Source: Magnolia sinica
Lineage: Eukaryota; Streptophyta; Magnoliopsida; Magnoliales; Magnoliaceae
Assembly (NCBI RefSeq): GCF_029962835.1
Contig: NC_080573.1
Span: 91,941,501-92,005,500, forward strand
Direction: 5' to 3'
Length of the DNA: 64,000 nt
The translations under genes and the position numbers were made by a program. The notes beneath the pieces were generated by a model. The model was given only the letters and a program-made list of their open reading frames with translations. It was not told the DNA's origin and ran no database searches. Below, piece by piece: positions 1 to 12,006 of the stretch; the first letter of the stretch is position 1; every line of letters begins with the position of its first letter.

Positions 1-2876
1 GAAGATGGATTATAAGAATCATAAGTCGAGGAAAGAGAATCCAAAGAGTTCTTTCAAGGATCTTAACACAGCAAAATCCAATGAGGAGACGAATCGTAGT
101 GATGTGCTGACAGCATTAAAATCTGGGTACTTCAATGTAGAATGGATTTTGGATACAGGGGCTTCATACCACATGACCCCTCATAGGAGTTAGTTCATCA
201 GTTACAGTGACTGCGATGGTGGCCAAGAGGTTATGAGCAATGATAATGCCTGTAAAGTGGTTAGTGTTGGATCGGTGCACATCAAGATGTTTGATGGCAT
301 GGAGCGTATCTTGATAGATGTGGGACACGTTCCTAAGTTGAGGAAGAGTCTGATATCTCTGGATGCATTCGAGGTAATAGGGTGCAAGTTCACTAGGTTC
401 GATCGTATCCTTAAAGTTTCAAAAGGATCACTTATAGTCATGAAGGCATAGAGGAATGATAACCTCTACAAGTTGATCAGGAGCACTTCATCGGGTGGAG
501 CTGCAATTGATGAAGCAGATTCCACATATGCATGAATGTGGCATGCACGCTAAGGCCACATGAGCGAGTAGGGCATAAAGGTACTTTTTAACTGTTGTTT
601 AATTTCAGTCTTTAAAAGCATTGATTTTAGTATACGCAAGAATTATATATATGGTAAACAGTTAATGTTATCTTTTAAGTCTGGGAAACATGTTTTTACA
701 GGGGTTCTGCATTATATGCATTCCGATGTATTGTCGCTAATAGTTTCTAGTTGAGGGTCATCATGGTTTGTTACATTCATTGATGACAATTCCAGATGAA
801 TAATATTGGGTTGGGTAAGAAAATGTAGACTAAGGCTATTAACACAGCTTGTTACTCGGTGAATCGGTCCCTTTTTACAGCTATTGATTGTAAAATTCTG
901 GAGGAAGTGTGGAGTGGTCAGTAGGTAGACTACTTGAGGCTATGAGTATTTAGTTGAGATGCTTACTCTCATGTACCATCAGTTAAGAGAGATAAGATGA
1001 ACTAAATAGTTAAAAAGTACATCCTTGTCAGTTATAAAAGTAATGTGAAAGAGTATAGACTATATGACAGGATCACATAAAAAATTATACTTAGTCATGA
1101 CGTCAAGTTTGACGAAGGATACTTGTTTCATAAGGATGAACACAAGGAAGCAGAAAAGTCGATTGTGAACGTTCAGATAGATAAAGATGAAATAGAAGCT
1201 GATACTGAGACATAAACAAAGATAGAGGAGTAGGTGGAATAGCCACCTATGAGAAGGAATCTGTCAAGGGATCATAGGTTATCGACGAGATACAGTGATG
1301 ACTCAAATGTTGCATTTGCCCTCAATAAAAATGAGGGGGATCTGTCTATTTTTCATGAGACTCTTGACAATATAAATGCTAAAAAATGAAAAGCAATAAT
1401 GCAAGACGAGATTGACTTTTTATACAAGAATGAGACGTGGAAGCTAGTGGAAGTTCCCATTGGCCATAAAGCAATCGGGTGCAAGTGGATATTCAAGAAG
1501 AAATAGATATGTACAAGGCAAGGTTGGTAGAAAATGGATATGCTCAAAGAGAGTGCTGACTTCATTGAGATCTTCAAGCCTGCGGTGAAGCAAGTATTTA
1601 TCAGATTTGTGTTGGCGTTGATTGCTCGATACGATCTAAAGATGGAATAGATGGATTTGAAGATTGCTTTTCTATATGAGGAATTGGAAGAGTGGGTTTA
1701 CATGTAGCAACCAAAATATTTCAAAATACAAGGGACAGAGAACAAGGTTTGCAAGTTAAAGAGGTTATTGTATGGCCTAAAATAGTTACCTAGGCAGTGA
1801 TACAAGAAATTTAATTCTTTCATGATCAGTCAGAGGTTTACCATAGTGAGTATGATCATTGTATCTATTACAAGATACTGAGTGATGGGAGTTTATTATC
1901 TTGGTATTGTATATTGATGACATGCTTATTACTAGTCATAGCATATCTAATATTGACATACTGAAGACTCAATTATCATGGACATTCAAGATGAAAGATT
2001 TGGGAGCTGTAAAGAGGGTTCTTGGCATTAACATGCACATAGATATGAAGAGGAGTAGGCTATGATTATATCAGGCAGAATACCTTTAGAAGGTATTAGT
2101 GAAGTACGGGATGGATGAGGCAAAGCTAGTTAGAGTTCCTCACGCGGCTCATTTTAAACTTTCTTCTTAACAAGTTTCTAAAATAGATGAAGAAAAGTAG
2201 GTTATGTTTCATGTACCTCATTTGAGTGCGGTTGGTAGCTTAATATATGTCATGGCCTATATGAGATTAGATATTTCACATGCGGTGAGTATTATTAGCA
2301 AATACATATTTAACCCTAGTAAGCAGCATTGGGAGGCAATGAATGGCTACTTCAATATATTCGAGGTACACATGATTACGACTTAACATTTGAAAAATTA
2401 AGGGATAAGTTAGTAGGCTATGTGGATTCAGATTATGCGGGCCATGTAGATAATAGAATGTCAACCTTTGGTTACTCATTTGTGTTAGCAGGTATAGCGA
2501 TTAGTTGGATGTCAAAGCTTTAGTTTGTGGTGGCTCTTTCTACAACTGAAGCCGAGTATATAGCAGTGATAAGAGTGTTCAATGAAGGTGTTTGGTTGAG
2601 AGGAATGACAAATCAGTAAGGGCTTCAGTAGGAAGTTGTGCTAGTTAACTATGACAGCGAAAGTGCGATCAATTTGAATTTTTTTTATTTATCACTCATG
2701 TATAAAACATATTGATGTGCGTCATCATTTTATCCAACGGGTGCTTGAGGAATGAGGCATGACTCTAGAGAAGATTCAAATAAGCATGAATCTAACTAAC
2801 ATTCTTATGAAGGAGGTTCCCATAGAGAAGTTCAAGTTCTGTGTAACTTCTTTGGGCTTGGCGAAGTTGAAATGAG
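1..2876 (+). pseudogene. copia-1 gag-pol relic (PR, IN, RT, RNase H)
   Basis: The relic of a copia polyprotein, broken by many stops and frameshifts. The protease motif DTGASYHM lies near 150-180. A GAG-pre-integrase signature (MWHAR, then GHMSE after a stop) lies near 535-565. Integrase pieces follow at about 705-1130, clearly shortened: only fragments of the catalytic core (HSDVLS, TFIDDNSR) are readable. RT begins near 1380 and keeps the catalytic YIDDM around 1910-1925. RNase H runs from about 2200 (YVDSDYAGHVDNRMST, then STTEAEYIA and DVRHHF). The C-terminal copia tail ends in SLGLAKLK near 2870. Stops are mostly TAG, TAA or TGA where the family has Gln, Arg or Trp codons. It is not functional. 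Confidence 0.85.
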
Positions 2877-2999
2877 GACAGAGTGTGCACAAGAAGTGAC
2901 GATAAAGCTATGATGGAAGAAAAATTAGAGAAGGTGAAATCTGAGCTATGTGAAATTGCTACTTTACCGTTACAAACAAAGCTTGAAGATGTGGCTAAT

Positions 3000-3023
3000 G
3001 TCCTAGAGGGGGGTGAATAGGAC
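3000..3023 (-). other. U5 hairpin of B1
   Basis: A perfect 6-bp stem, GTCCTA/TAGGAC, encloses a 12-nt loop that is C-rich on the element's sense strand. It lies about 16 bases from the LTR end that would abut the primer-binding site. The same hairpin recurs in D and in the left SIRE-like LTR, and with one stem mismatch in the right one. Confidence 0.7.
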
Positions 3024-4060
3024 TTTTTCAAATTTAACTAAATAATTAACATGCACTTACTTCTAAATATATATGTAAAGGAATGCAAGAAAGAAGAAGT
3101 ACAAAAACAACGTCTACTTAGTGAAAACATCATTCAAGCATTTTGTCAAACATGTTTGCTGCAGAAAATAAACCGAGTATATTGTTCAGCAAAACATAAA
3201 AAATAGAGATTTAAATCATTTACCACAATACACGAGATGTATAGTAGTTCGGCCACGTCGCTACACTGCTCTTGGTTGACCCACTCTCTCCTAGAGTATG
3301 TCGGATTTTACTATTCGAATGGTTTCAAATCATGTTCACCATAAACCTTCATACCCTACACAAGGTCTACATTTTTCATCCATTGATGGCCTACACAAGA
3401 TCTTATTAAGTCATACACAATAACTTAAGAAGTCCTACATAAGTACACAAATGCACTCTCCCATTGGAGGCCTACATAAGGACTTGTCGAGTTTGGTAGT
3501 TCAAACTCTAAAACTCAATCCTACACAAGGAATGATTTCCAGACTCTATGGATTCAAAAATACTTTCATACTTAAAAGTGGATGAATCCCATTATGCACC
3601 CTGATTAAGATCTTCTCGAATTGTGAAGGATCTTCAGTTCTCTTGTAATGCAATTGTATAATGATGTGTCATTAAAGAAACGAGGTTTTTAGGCCAAGGG
3701 TTTGGTAAATCCTAACTTGATATTGATGAGCCTTATGAACTAGTTAAGAATTTCCATTGTTGAGCATTTAATGCAAGCTAGCATAAAGATTTGCCAATAA
3801 GTGTGGTTGTTAGAGAATTAATGAATGTTGGAGTTCATTTTTCAATCCAAACTTTGAATACTTTAATGAATGTCTTTAAGACATGGGTTGAATGATGAAC
3901 TCCATGAGGAAAGCGAGCTTGGGGAAGATGCGTAATAACTATGGGTATTCACTCACACAAGGCTCTCTCTATTTCTCACCAAAATGCTAAGAAAGCCCTC
4001 TTTCATATATGTAAAGAAGATTTGCAATGGTAAAAAATCAGACAAAAATATGTTAGTTTC

Positions 4061-4545
4061 GATATAATCAAATGGTCTTTAATGGCATCGAAGTTTCCCT
4101 TTGATGTCATCAAGAAAATTTGAAGTTTTCTTTAATTCTTGTTGGATAGTTCTACATTTGTATTCGATGTCATCGAGTGACCTTTAATGTCATTAAGGAG
4201 GTCTTTCGATGCCATCGAAGGCTTACTTGATGTCATCGAGAAAATAAAAAAAAATGACCTGATGTTGTTGGAGAATTTAGAGGTTAAGTTTGATGCCATC
4301 AAGTTGACCTTAGATGTCATCGAATGTACTTTGATGTCATCGAAAAATTTCAGGATTTTAGCTTTAAGTTATTAGATAGTTTAATTTCCTGTTCGATGTC
4401 ATCGAAGATGGGTTCTTTGCTATTGAATTGCCATTCGATGCCATCAAGAAAATTCAGAATTTAGAATTTTTTTTACTAGACTGTTTAGGCTCTGACCTTG
4501 ATGTCATCGAAGGCAATTTGATGGAATTTCGATGCCATCAAAACT
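4061..4545 (-). repeat. 21-bp-phased dyad array, TCGATGYCATCGA units (B1 U3)
   Basis: A run of near-palindromic units of the form TCGATGNCATCGA, many degraded by transitions. Taking the G of GATG as anchor, units start at about 4061, 4081, 4103, 4166, 4186, 4208, 4229, 4292, 4313, 4333, 4395, 4437 and 4500. Intervals are 20-22 bp, or 42 and 62-63 bp where a unit is missing. A TATA-like stretch lies downstream on the minus strand near 4000-4010, so the array is in the promoter-proximal U3. Confidence 0.8.
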
Positions 4546-4840
4546 GTTTGTTTTGAGATGTTTCTTTTTACACAGACTTCTACCCACTCAAATAACTAGA
4601 ATTCTTTAAGAAAGTTTTTTCTAGAATGTATAGACTAGATAGAGGGTTTTGTTTAGAGAGTTTTGGTATAGGTTTTGATGAGGTCTTTGCCATTTCCTTA
4701 CTTTGTCATGAATTAGATGCCTTCAATATTTGAGTCTTTATACTTGATTTTTCTTTGGGGCTTTCCTAACTCTAAGCTTATAACTCACACTAATTGACAA
4801 ACTATGACACTTACACTATGACATTAAAGATTGAAGACAT

Positions 4841-4849
4841 GATGGAGAT
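4841..4849 (+). other. polypurine tract of copia-1
   Basis: The purine-rich GATGGAGAT directly precedes the TG that starts the 3' LTR, as expected for the plus-strand primer of reverse transcription. Confidence 0.7.
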
Positions 4850-5426
4850 TGTCGTTAATGTCTTAAATCTATTAGTAATAGGGTATGTTGATGCCATCGA
4901 CAGACCACTCGATGTCATTAATAGATGCTCAATCCCATCAAGAAAATTAGAATAAATTCATGTTGGTTGTTGGACTGTTTTAGATGTTTTCTTGATGGCA
5001 TTGAAGGAGACTTTGATGCCATTAACGTGTCTTCAAGAGATGTCAATGCCATTGAAGGTCCCATCGAAGTTGCACACATAATTGCTTAAGTGGGCAATTT
5101 GTTTCATATTCCGTTTGTGATAGTATATATATCTGGTGTAATTGGGATTAGGGAGGGATTAAGGTGTATTAGGGATTTTAAAATTGTTCCTAAGGATTCA
5201 AGGGTATAGCTAGGGTTTGAAGGAGATTTGCGGCATGTTCAAATCTATAAGATCATCTATCGCTTGTAATTTTGCTTTCATAGTGCATTACTCATTGCTT
5301 TATGCTGTAGTTTTTTCCTGCAAGAGTTTTTAGACGTAAAAATTGGATTGTTCTTGTTTGGGTTTGTTTGTGTGATTACATGTACTTTGCTTAATTTCAC
5401 TCTATGTGCTTTCGCAGTTCCTAACA
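4850..5426 (+). repeat. copia-1 3' LTR
   Basis: An LTR of about 577 bp starting TGTCGTTAATG and ending TTCCTAACA, placed directly after a polypurine tract. A TATA-like TATATATAT lies at 5124-5132. Upstream of it are five clear GATGNCATYGA units at 4890, 4911, 4931, 4994 and 5015 (intervals 21, 20, 63, 21), plus weaker ones to 5066. The 5' partner is outside the window, so the boundary rests on TG...CA, the tract and the adjacent MITE sequence. Confidence 0.75.
4889..5066 (+). repeat. 21-bp-phased dyad array in copia-1 LTR
   Basis: GATGNCATYGA units anchored at 4890, 4911, 4931, 4994 and 5015, with degraded units near 5045 and 5057. They end about 60 bases upstream of the TATA-like box. Core words match those of the unrelated inserted LTR B1. 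Confidence 0.75.
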
Positions 5427-5472
5427 CTAAGACGGTGTGACCTAATCGTTAGGTTATTGTGGGGCCCACTTT
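5427..5472. mobile_element. foldback MITE, left part
   Basis: This 46-bp piece is the reverse complement, with mismatches, of 53191-53236 (CTAAGAYGGTGYGACC at the outer end, TGGGGCCCAC at the inner end). It joins in register to 52781 once family C copy 1 is removed. Copia-1 ends immediately to the left, so any more distal part of the MITE is displaced beyond the window. Confidence 0.75.
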
Positions 5473-6819
5473 TTTCACGCCTCGAAATTTGAATACAAAG
5501 TGTGCACCTTTGGACTCAAGTTAAGGACTATGACTCGTACACAATGTGTACTAAAACCATGTATTCATACTAATTTTCCAAAGGCACAGAATTAATTTCA
5601 CTATAAATCCACAAACTTAGCCATTCATCAAGATATTACACACTCAATTAAGTCAACCATTCACATATATCAACCAATTAAAAGAATTCCAAATCATTCA
5701 ACACATATATTTTATATCATCATAGAGTAGTATTAATCATCATACGACAACCCACCCATTTAGAGCTTTATTAAATCGTTAGCTAATCAATTACTACTAA
5801 ACGCTCACAAGTCTAAGAATTTAAACTAAAATAAACTCCAAATCATAATTAAGTATTATAGCATCAATTCCATTCCAACGAGCTACTGATTCAACACATT
5901 TAGTTCATCTTCTTCAAGATAGGGCCACTGCCTTGGAGATCATCCACTGGTTTAGCATCTTATTCTGAAAATTGAGTAACTGTTTCATTTTCAATATTAT
6001 CAATACAATTTTTCCATCTATACAACGTCAGTTGGATAGGCCTAGTGAGTGAACCGATCATGGTTCACGTACGTCATAATTAAAATATGAATGCATGAAT
6101 GTTATGAGATGCATGAATACGTGACTACATCAAGTGGGTTGATCTATCCACTTGCTTAAGTTAGATTCCATTAACCTACATCTCTCCTTTATAGGGTAGG
6201 CTTCTACTATGTTGGTAGGCTTCCACATATTGTGGGCATCCATGGATGGTCCCCTAGGACCTGGTACTGTAAGTACTTATAGGTCTTTTAGGGCGTGCCA
6301 TTGGGAATCAACACATGAACACTATGCATGACATGGATGAATGAGATGAGAATGATCGATGCATCCAATTAGAAATTTTCATATATAGCAGCATGTTTTA
6401 ATAATATCATTTCAAATATAAGAAAATTAAATAAAGTAATTAGTACAAGGAAGTACACTTAACAAAACAATCAAACAACTACTTTAATCACAATGGAGAG
6501 GAAACATGTTAGGATCACTCACCTGTATTTTGGTGACATAAATCATGAGATGTTACCCCAGGTTCAATCAATTTATAAATACATGGCAATTCAAATTACA
6601 CTTAATTTTATTTGTGTACACTTGTAAAATCACTCCACCTTTGGTTGATTAAGTTCATAATTTGAAATTCGTATAGGGATTCTAATCACTGATCCTGGTT
6701 TTATCCTTCACATAACTTTGAGATGATTTCTTTTTAATGTTGATCCCACTTAATTAACCAATGTGATCTGACCATCTAAATGTTTCAAGATAATTAAGGG
6801 TTATTATTATTTTACATTA
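5473..6819 (+). mobile_element. solo LTR family C copy 1, left part
   Basis: The first half of a solo LTR whose other half is 51487-52780; the Athila element sits between them. It begins TTTCACGCC (probably once TGTCACGCC) and is clearly homologous to 53525 onward: both carry GAATTTG/CAATTTGG then ATACAAAGTGTGCACC. Flanking 5-mers are ACTTT on the left and ACCTT on the right, a one-mismatch target duplication. Total length without the insert is about 2.64 kb. The superfamily is not provable; TGTCACRCC starts are common in gypsy LTRs. Confidence 0.75.
6815..6819. other. TSD CATTA, left, of Athila element
   Basis: CATTA here and at 51482-51486 flank the Athila element exactly at its TGTTGA start and GAACA end. 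Confidence 0.9.
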
Positions 6820-8142
6820 TGTTGAGAGTCAAATATTACATATTATCCCCCATTTATTACTTGGTTTTATGAACATGATAATTCTTAATGTTCTATTTTA
6901 ATCATGTTTGTGTTGCAAGGTAAATTTAAGAGCTTGGATTGAAAAGGATGCTAAAAGCATGAATTTAACACTCAAAAATCACCAAAGCAAGGATGGATCT
7001 TATGCGACTAAAAATGAAAAATTCACATGCCAAAGATCCAAGAAAACCAAGTGAGGAATGAAGAGAATTGAAGACTTGAAGTGAAGAAAAGGAACCCTAA
7101 AAATTTATCTGCTTCAACTAGTCTAATCCCTCCTTCGACCAATTTAAGGCTCCTGCTCGACTAGTTGAAGATTCCTCGACTAGAACTCCAACAACATGAA
7201 CTTTTAATTTCACACGATCTTTGACCATTTAAAGACTTTCCTCGACCAGTCGAAGGTTTTCCTCGACTCATCTAAGGTTACACAAACAACACAGGGACTG
7301 CGTAAATTTGTGGCGGTTATGGATTTTTTCAACTTAGTGTGAAAGTTGGAGTTGCAAAACTATAAATAAGAGTCCCTAGGATGTTCCTAGGCATCTTCTA
7401 GGATTTGAGGAGTGGACAAAAAGAGTGGAGAAGCCGTCGCCAAGATTTTTTCTTCCTCTTCCTTAGTCATTTTTATACTTTTCTTAAGAGATTTTTGTTC
7501 AATCATGTCTATGGTTGGCTAAACCTCTTAACTAAGGCTAAGAGGTGAAGCCTGTAGTATGATGGAATGTTTATTTTACTTTGATTCATGTTTATGTTAA
7601 ACCTTCTTTGATTCTAGTTTAATTTTAAAGGAATATTTCAGTTCTTAATGGTTTATTGTGATTCAAATTATAGTAGATTTGCAATAGCTTTGAGTATCTT
7701 CTTTTCCTAATTTTGAGATTGTGGGATTGGTAAATCCTATTGTTAGCCATCGTCACATGGGCATGGTTTGGTGATGGAATCTCTTCCAATTATCACAAAT
7801 CTCCTCCATTGAGAATTAAGTCAAGGAAAGTTCAGATTGATCTTATTGTATATCTTCCAATTGGATAGGATAGGACTCTAATTCCAATCGTGTGACTTGA
7901 ATTAAGTAAGAGGGCTCCCTGATCTCTACAAGTGGATCCTTGGAAACCCTAGTTACCACCTTTGAATTTATTAGTTTTAATCACAGTTACTCTCTCAATT
8001 AATTGAGATTTAGATTCATATCTTCATCTAGTTCTAGTTCTAGTTAAATTCAGAATACACACGAGATTAGTCCCTACGGATTTGACCTCGATCTCGTTGA
8101 GATTATTACTACATTGTGACTCTATACTTGGGGTTGTGAACA
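6820..8142 (+). repeat. Athila 5' LTR
   Basis: A 1,323-bp LTR starting TGTTGAGAG and ending TTGTGAACA. It matches the interrupted 3' LTR (36946-37697 plus 50884-51481) along its length, with scattered substitutions. A TATA box (TATAAATAAG) lies at 7361-7370. Upstream is a dyad array of TCGACYAGTCGA-type units (7112-7275). The LTR is uninterrupted, so it also shows the empty target of solo LTR D (near 7550-7562, where the sequence reads GCCTG). Confidence 0.9.
7112..7275 (+). repeat. 21-bp-phased dyad array in Athila 5' LTR
   Basis: Units of the palindrome TCGACTAGTCGA or TCGACCAGTCGA, with decayed variants. Anchored on the T of TCGAC they start at 7114, 7135, 7157 and 7176, then 7221, 7242 and 7263. 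Intervals within the blocks are 21, 22, 19 and 21, 21. The array ends about 85 bases before the TATA box. Spacers between cores are not conserved. Confidence 0.8.
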
Positions 8143-8148
8143 AGTTTT

Positions 8149-8166
8149 TGGCGCCATTGCCGGGGA
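8149..8166 (+). other. Athila PBS (tRNA-Asp type)
   Basis: TGGCGCCATTGCCGGGGA starts six bases after the LTR end. It matches the tRNA-Asp-complementary PBS known for Athila and Tat elements with one difference (usually CCGTT). Confidence 0.85.
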
Positions 8167-8756
8167 CTAATGGTTGCGTGTTCTGAGATTGACTAGTTTT
8201 GGAATTAGTTTAAGATTAAGTTTTTCTATTTTCTATTTTTTTGTTAGGGGTTTTTCTAAGTTATTTTAGAAATTAACTTTTCTTTCTATTTCTAGGTTTA
8301 AAAACTTCTGTTTTTCGTTTTTAGATCTGCTTTCTAATTCTATGATAGAAACTTTCCTAATTTATTTTTAAAAACTAACTTTTTCTCTTTTTAGAAACTT
8401 TATATTTTCTATTTTTAGAAGTTTTCCTTTTTCATTTTTAGATACTAGGTTGCTTTCTTATTTCATTTTTTAGAAACTAATTCATTTTCCTTTTTCTTTT
8501 GCAGGATCCTAACATAGAACCTTCTAATTTAGTAACTTCTTTCTAATTCTATCTTTTTCTATTTCTTAATTTCTATTTCCTTCTTTTTCTTTTTAAGTTT
8601 AGGTTAGATTATGAATTTGAGGGCTAAGAGTGTTTCATGCCGAAGTGGGTCCGTGACAGCACTCGATGTCTTTTGAGTGAAGGAGGATTAGTTGAGGGGT
8701 TATCTATCCATCATAGGGTTAGACACTACTCAAGATCCTCAAAGTTAATTGATGTT
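8167..8756 (+). other. Athila leader, non-coding
   Basis: A T-rich untranslated leader between the PBS and the gag start, with many imperfect TTTTTAGAAACT-type repeats (about 8230-8500). I see no coding signal in it. Confidence 0.6.
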
Positions 8757-9711
8757 ATGGCTGCAAATCAACCTATAAATCAATCGGTGAATCAGCCGTA
8801 ATCTCGAGTTGCGGAAGTCTAGGATGAGAATGAGGTGCACCATGCACCCCCACCTCATACTTTATGAGATTACTTACAACCAGTGATGGTGAGCACCCCT
8901 TCTTGTATGATTTTTCTAAGAAACACAGGAAACATGGATACCAAGCCTGGAGTGATCCAACTCCTTTTAAAGTTCCTTGGACTTGAATCTAAAAGTCCAT
9001 ACATGCACTTGCAAGAGTTTGACGAGGTTATAGCTACTTTATACTTTCATAACATGTCTAAGGACACGGTCAGGTTGAAACTCTTTCCTTTCTCCTTGAA
9101 AGAGAAAGCTAAGACATGGTTGCACTCACTATGTTCGCGATCTATTGGCACATGGAATGACATGATGAAGGAGTTCATAAAAAAATTATTTTCATACCAT
9201 AAGACGAACACCATCAGGAAGTCGATCATGAACTTCACCTGAAAGGAAGATGAAACATTCTTCCAATGTTAGGAGTGGTTCAAGGATCTCATCAGTTCAT
9301 GCCCACAACATGGTTTTGAAACGTGGTGCATAACAACTTTCTGCCATGATGGATTGACATCTTCCATATGTCAATTTTTCGAGACGATGTGTAATGGGGA
9401 ATTCATGAACAAGAATGTCGATGAGGTGTGGGATTACTTTGACAAACTCGCTGAAACCGCATAATCATGAGACATCACCCCAAAACCTAGCACCACATCT
9501 AAGCCTACTCAAGCAAGAGAGAGATGTGAGATATACTTGCTGAAAGAGGATGCTGATATAAATGCTAAAGTGGCCAATCTCGCAAGGAAGGTCGAGGCCA
9601 TGGAACTTAAGAAGGATAAGGCTAAGAAAGTTGTTTGCGGTCTCTGTGCTTGTAACATACATACAACTGAAAATTGCCCAACGATACCTGCTTTTCAAGA
9701 GGCACTGAACG
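8757..9711 (+). pseudogene. Athila gag, N-terminal part
   Basis: The capsid-type gag of the Athila element, starting at an ATG at 8757. The clearest open stretch, 8883-9242, contains the family signature around RLKLFPFSLKEKAKTWLHSL with a downstream RSIGTWNDM. A CCHC zinc knuckle (CGLC, H, ENC) is readable at about 9640-9680. Stops break the frame near 8800, 8865, 9240 and after. The gene is cut at the target duplication GAACG (9707-9711) by the Tekay insertion. Removing the insertion restores the reading frame into 31837 onward. It is dead because of internal stops. Confidence 0.85.
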
Positions 9712-10604
9712 TATAACACCCGATCCATCCTATAAGTACGACCGACTTGTTAGTAGGTGAGACTCACCTTCCGAAATAAAACTCGATAATGCCTGCATTA
9801 ACAATTCAAATACTCAACAGAACCCCTTATAGTACACCCCTCATAATGCGACCATAAATAACTGAAACCGATACCATGATGACCACCCTGACCATCCCAT
9901 ACCATTTTATGCCTATGTGCATGATGATCGACGCTTTTGGCCAAACCTAGATTGGCGTGCATAATACACACCCGACTGACCGGAACCCCAAGTCTTCGAA
10001 ACCTATTCCATATCGACCGCCAAATCGCCACAATCGCGAAGGTACCACCCGTGCATCTGTGCGACGCTCTGTTAGTGAGATACTCCGTGAAGAATTATCA
10101 GCGTATCATGTGCGCATGGTGCCATATAACATGTGCACAACACATGCTCCCACACATGCACCATACCACACATGGGTGAGAGAATCAATACCCATGTGTG
10201 TGATGTCACACACCCATACCCCTCCCTCTCTCATGTACACCCCAAAGTCGACTCTTCTCCTCCATACCATATCTGATGCATGACATCATCACACCATGCC
10301 ATCCCATGCCCCTTTAATCCACATTAATTCTTAATCATGTATAAATTCCCATAATCTTAGCCTAAGCTAAGATTAATCACATTAGCCTAACCTAACCATA
10401 TTCTTATCCATTTCTCTACATAAACCCCTCCACCCCTTAGCATTTTCACCATTTTTTTCTATAACAAGAGAGAGAGAGAGAGAGTGAGAGAGAGAGGAGT
10501 GATCTTGGTGGGCCATCAATCTCATCCTTTCCATCCATCTCAACCATCCATTCCATCAATTTCATCCCTTCCATCCATCTCAACCTTCCATCTAATCCAT
10601 CAAG

Positions 10605-10610
10605 GTGAGT
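10605..10610 (+). promoter_or_regulatory. candidate splice donor in LTR 1
   Basis: AAG|GTGAGTA is a full plant 5' splice-site consensus, conserved in all three LTRs (20210 and 28548 in the others). The first strong acceptor before gag is at 14647-14648. Confidence 0.45.
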
Positions 10611-12004
10611 ACACTCTCACCCATTTTTATTTTCATTTCCTTATGTTTATGTATGGTGAAGATGGTGTTGATGATGAAGACAATATGATTGTTGGAGAAA
10701 ATAATTATAATGATGATAATGATATAATTAATGGTGTAAATGGCTTAAGAACATAAACAATATCATAATTTCAAAGTTTTGTCAGACCATTGATCATGGC
10801 CCTACCATGATGTTAGACATCCAATCTGTTCATAAGGTCACAAAGACCTGGATGGAATATCACACAAATTTCAGCTTGATTAGAATGTGGTGGGCTCCAT
10901 CGTGGGCCCATTGTAATGTTATATGCCATCTAAACCATCCAAGCAGTGGAACATTGGGCTGGCCAAACCCACACACACCCATGCACACACGTGCACACAA
11001 CATTAAAAAAAAGAGGAAGAAGAAGAAGATGATGCAGGCAGAGACACTGACACTGCTGCTTGGAAATGAAGGGGAGGGGCTTTGAGCCCACAATGTTCTC
11101 CCCATAATGTATGTATCTAATCCACATCGTCCATTAAATTTTCCATATCATTTTAGGCCTTGGGCGAAAAAATGAAGCCAATCCAAATCTCTAGTAGGCC
11201 ACACCATTGAAAACAGTTGTAATAATGGAATTTCACTATGAAACTATTAGGGTCCGCTGTGATATTTCTATTTGTCCAAACATATCGAATATTGGACTCT
11301 TTAGGCTCCCCACAACTTGAAGAATTCAATAGATATAGTGGATCATCATAATATGGGCCACACCTTTCAGAAACCATCAAATATAAAAAAACAAAAAAAA
11401 AAACTAACATATATGCTGGACGCTGGTTGCTGTCAGCGTCCAAAGGATGCTATAGCAAGCAGCGTCCTACTGCTTTGTAGAGGGCAGGGTACGTGGGACC
11501 CACCATAGGCCCCACCATGATGCATATTGAACAACAACATCGTTCATTTGATGGGTCCCCTTTAATTATTGGGATATCCCGAAAATCAGTCGTACATGGA
11601 ACTCAGGTGGCCCACACCATCTAAAATCATGTGAAGACGTGCTAGGACATATATAGGCACTTGCCGTGGCCCACCTAAAATTTGGATGCATCTGAAACTT
11701 GGTCTGACCCCTCAACTAAGTGGGACACACATATTGGATGGACTGGATTTGTGAACCACATTTTGTTGGGCCCAACAAACAATTAAGAATATTTTAATGA
11801 AGGGTGACCCCCCTCATCTTTGCATGTGGTGTGGCTGGCACAAGTCACTGGTCACTAATGGACTTGGTTTGTTTTAAAAACCTAGGCCCACCATGGCACG
11901 GTGCATCTAACTGATGGGGCAGATGTTTGACACACCTCCTGTTGGGCCCACACAGTCGACCTCATGGGAAGTCCCCATGTGTTGGACCACATAGAACCTT
12001 TTCC

Positions 12005-12006
12005 TC

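Larger units (their letters stand above)
2984..4815 (-). mobile_element. SIRE-like copia solo LTR (B1)
   Basis: A solo LTR of about 1.83 kb read on the minus strand. It starts TGTAAGTGTCATAG at 4815, close to the starts of the SIRE-like LTR at 40332 (TGTAAGTGCTATGG) and of solo LTR D at 37698. It ends in a U5 hairpin (3000-3023) followed by a tail like that of the SIRE LTR. It lies between the copia-1 pol end and the copia-1 polypurine tract, so it interrupts that element. U3 holds an array of TCGATGTCATCGA-type units. No clear 5-bp target duplication is visible, so the exact ends may be off by a few bases. Confidence 0.75.
1..5426 (+). mobile_element. Ty1/copia element (copia-1), 5' part outside window
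   Basis: This is the remnant of a plus-strand Ty1/copia retrotransposon. The order protease, integrase, RT, RNase H (1-2876) is diagnostic of copia. It is followed, after an interrupting minus-strand solo LTR (2984-4815), by a polypurine tract (4841-4849) and a 3' LTR (4850-5426). The 5' LTR and most of gag lie left of the window. The base after the LTR starts CTAAG, which should be the right-hand target duplication; the left one cannot be seen. The element sits against the left arm of a foldback MITE. The clade is not certain; the pol C-terminus resembles Tork-type elements. Confidence 0.85.

Noticed and set aside
2978..4844. A 15-bp similarity (AAAGCTTGAAGATG versus AAAGATTGAAGACA) on both sides of solo LTR B1 as a long target duplication
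   Set aside because: It is imperfect, longer than the 5 bp expected, and one copy lies inside the LTR end as defined by homology; chance or local duplication is as likely.
10484..10756. A 90-codon ORF in Tekay LTR 1 with an acidic, Asn-rich C-terminus
   Set aside because: It lies in LTR U5 after a GA microsatellite, its frame is not kept in LTRs 2 and 3, and it shows no domain.
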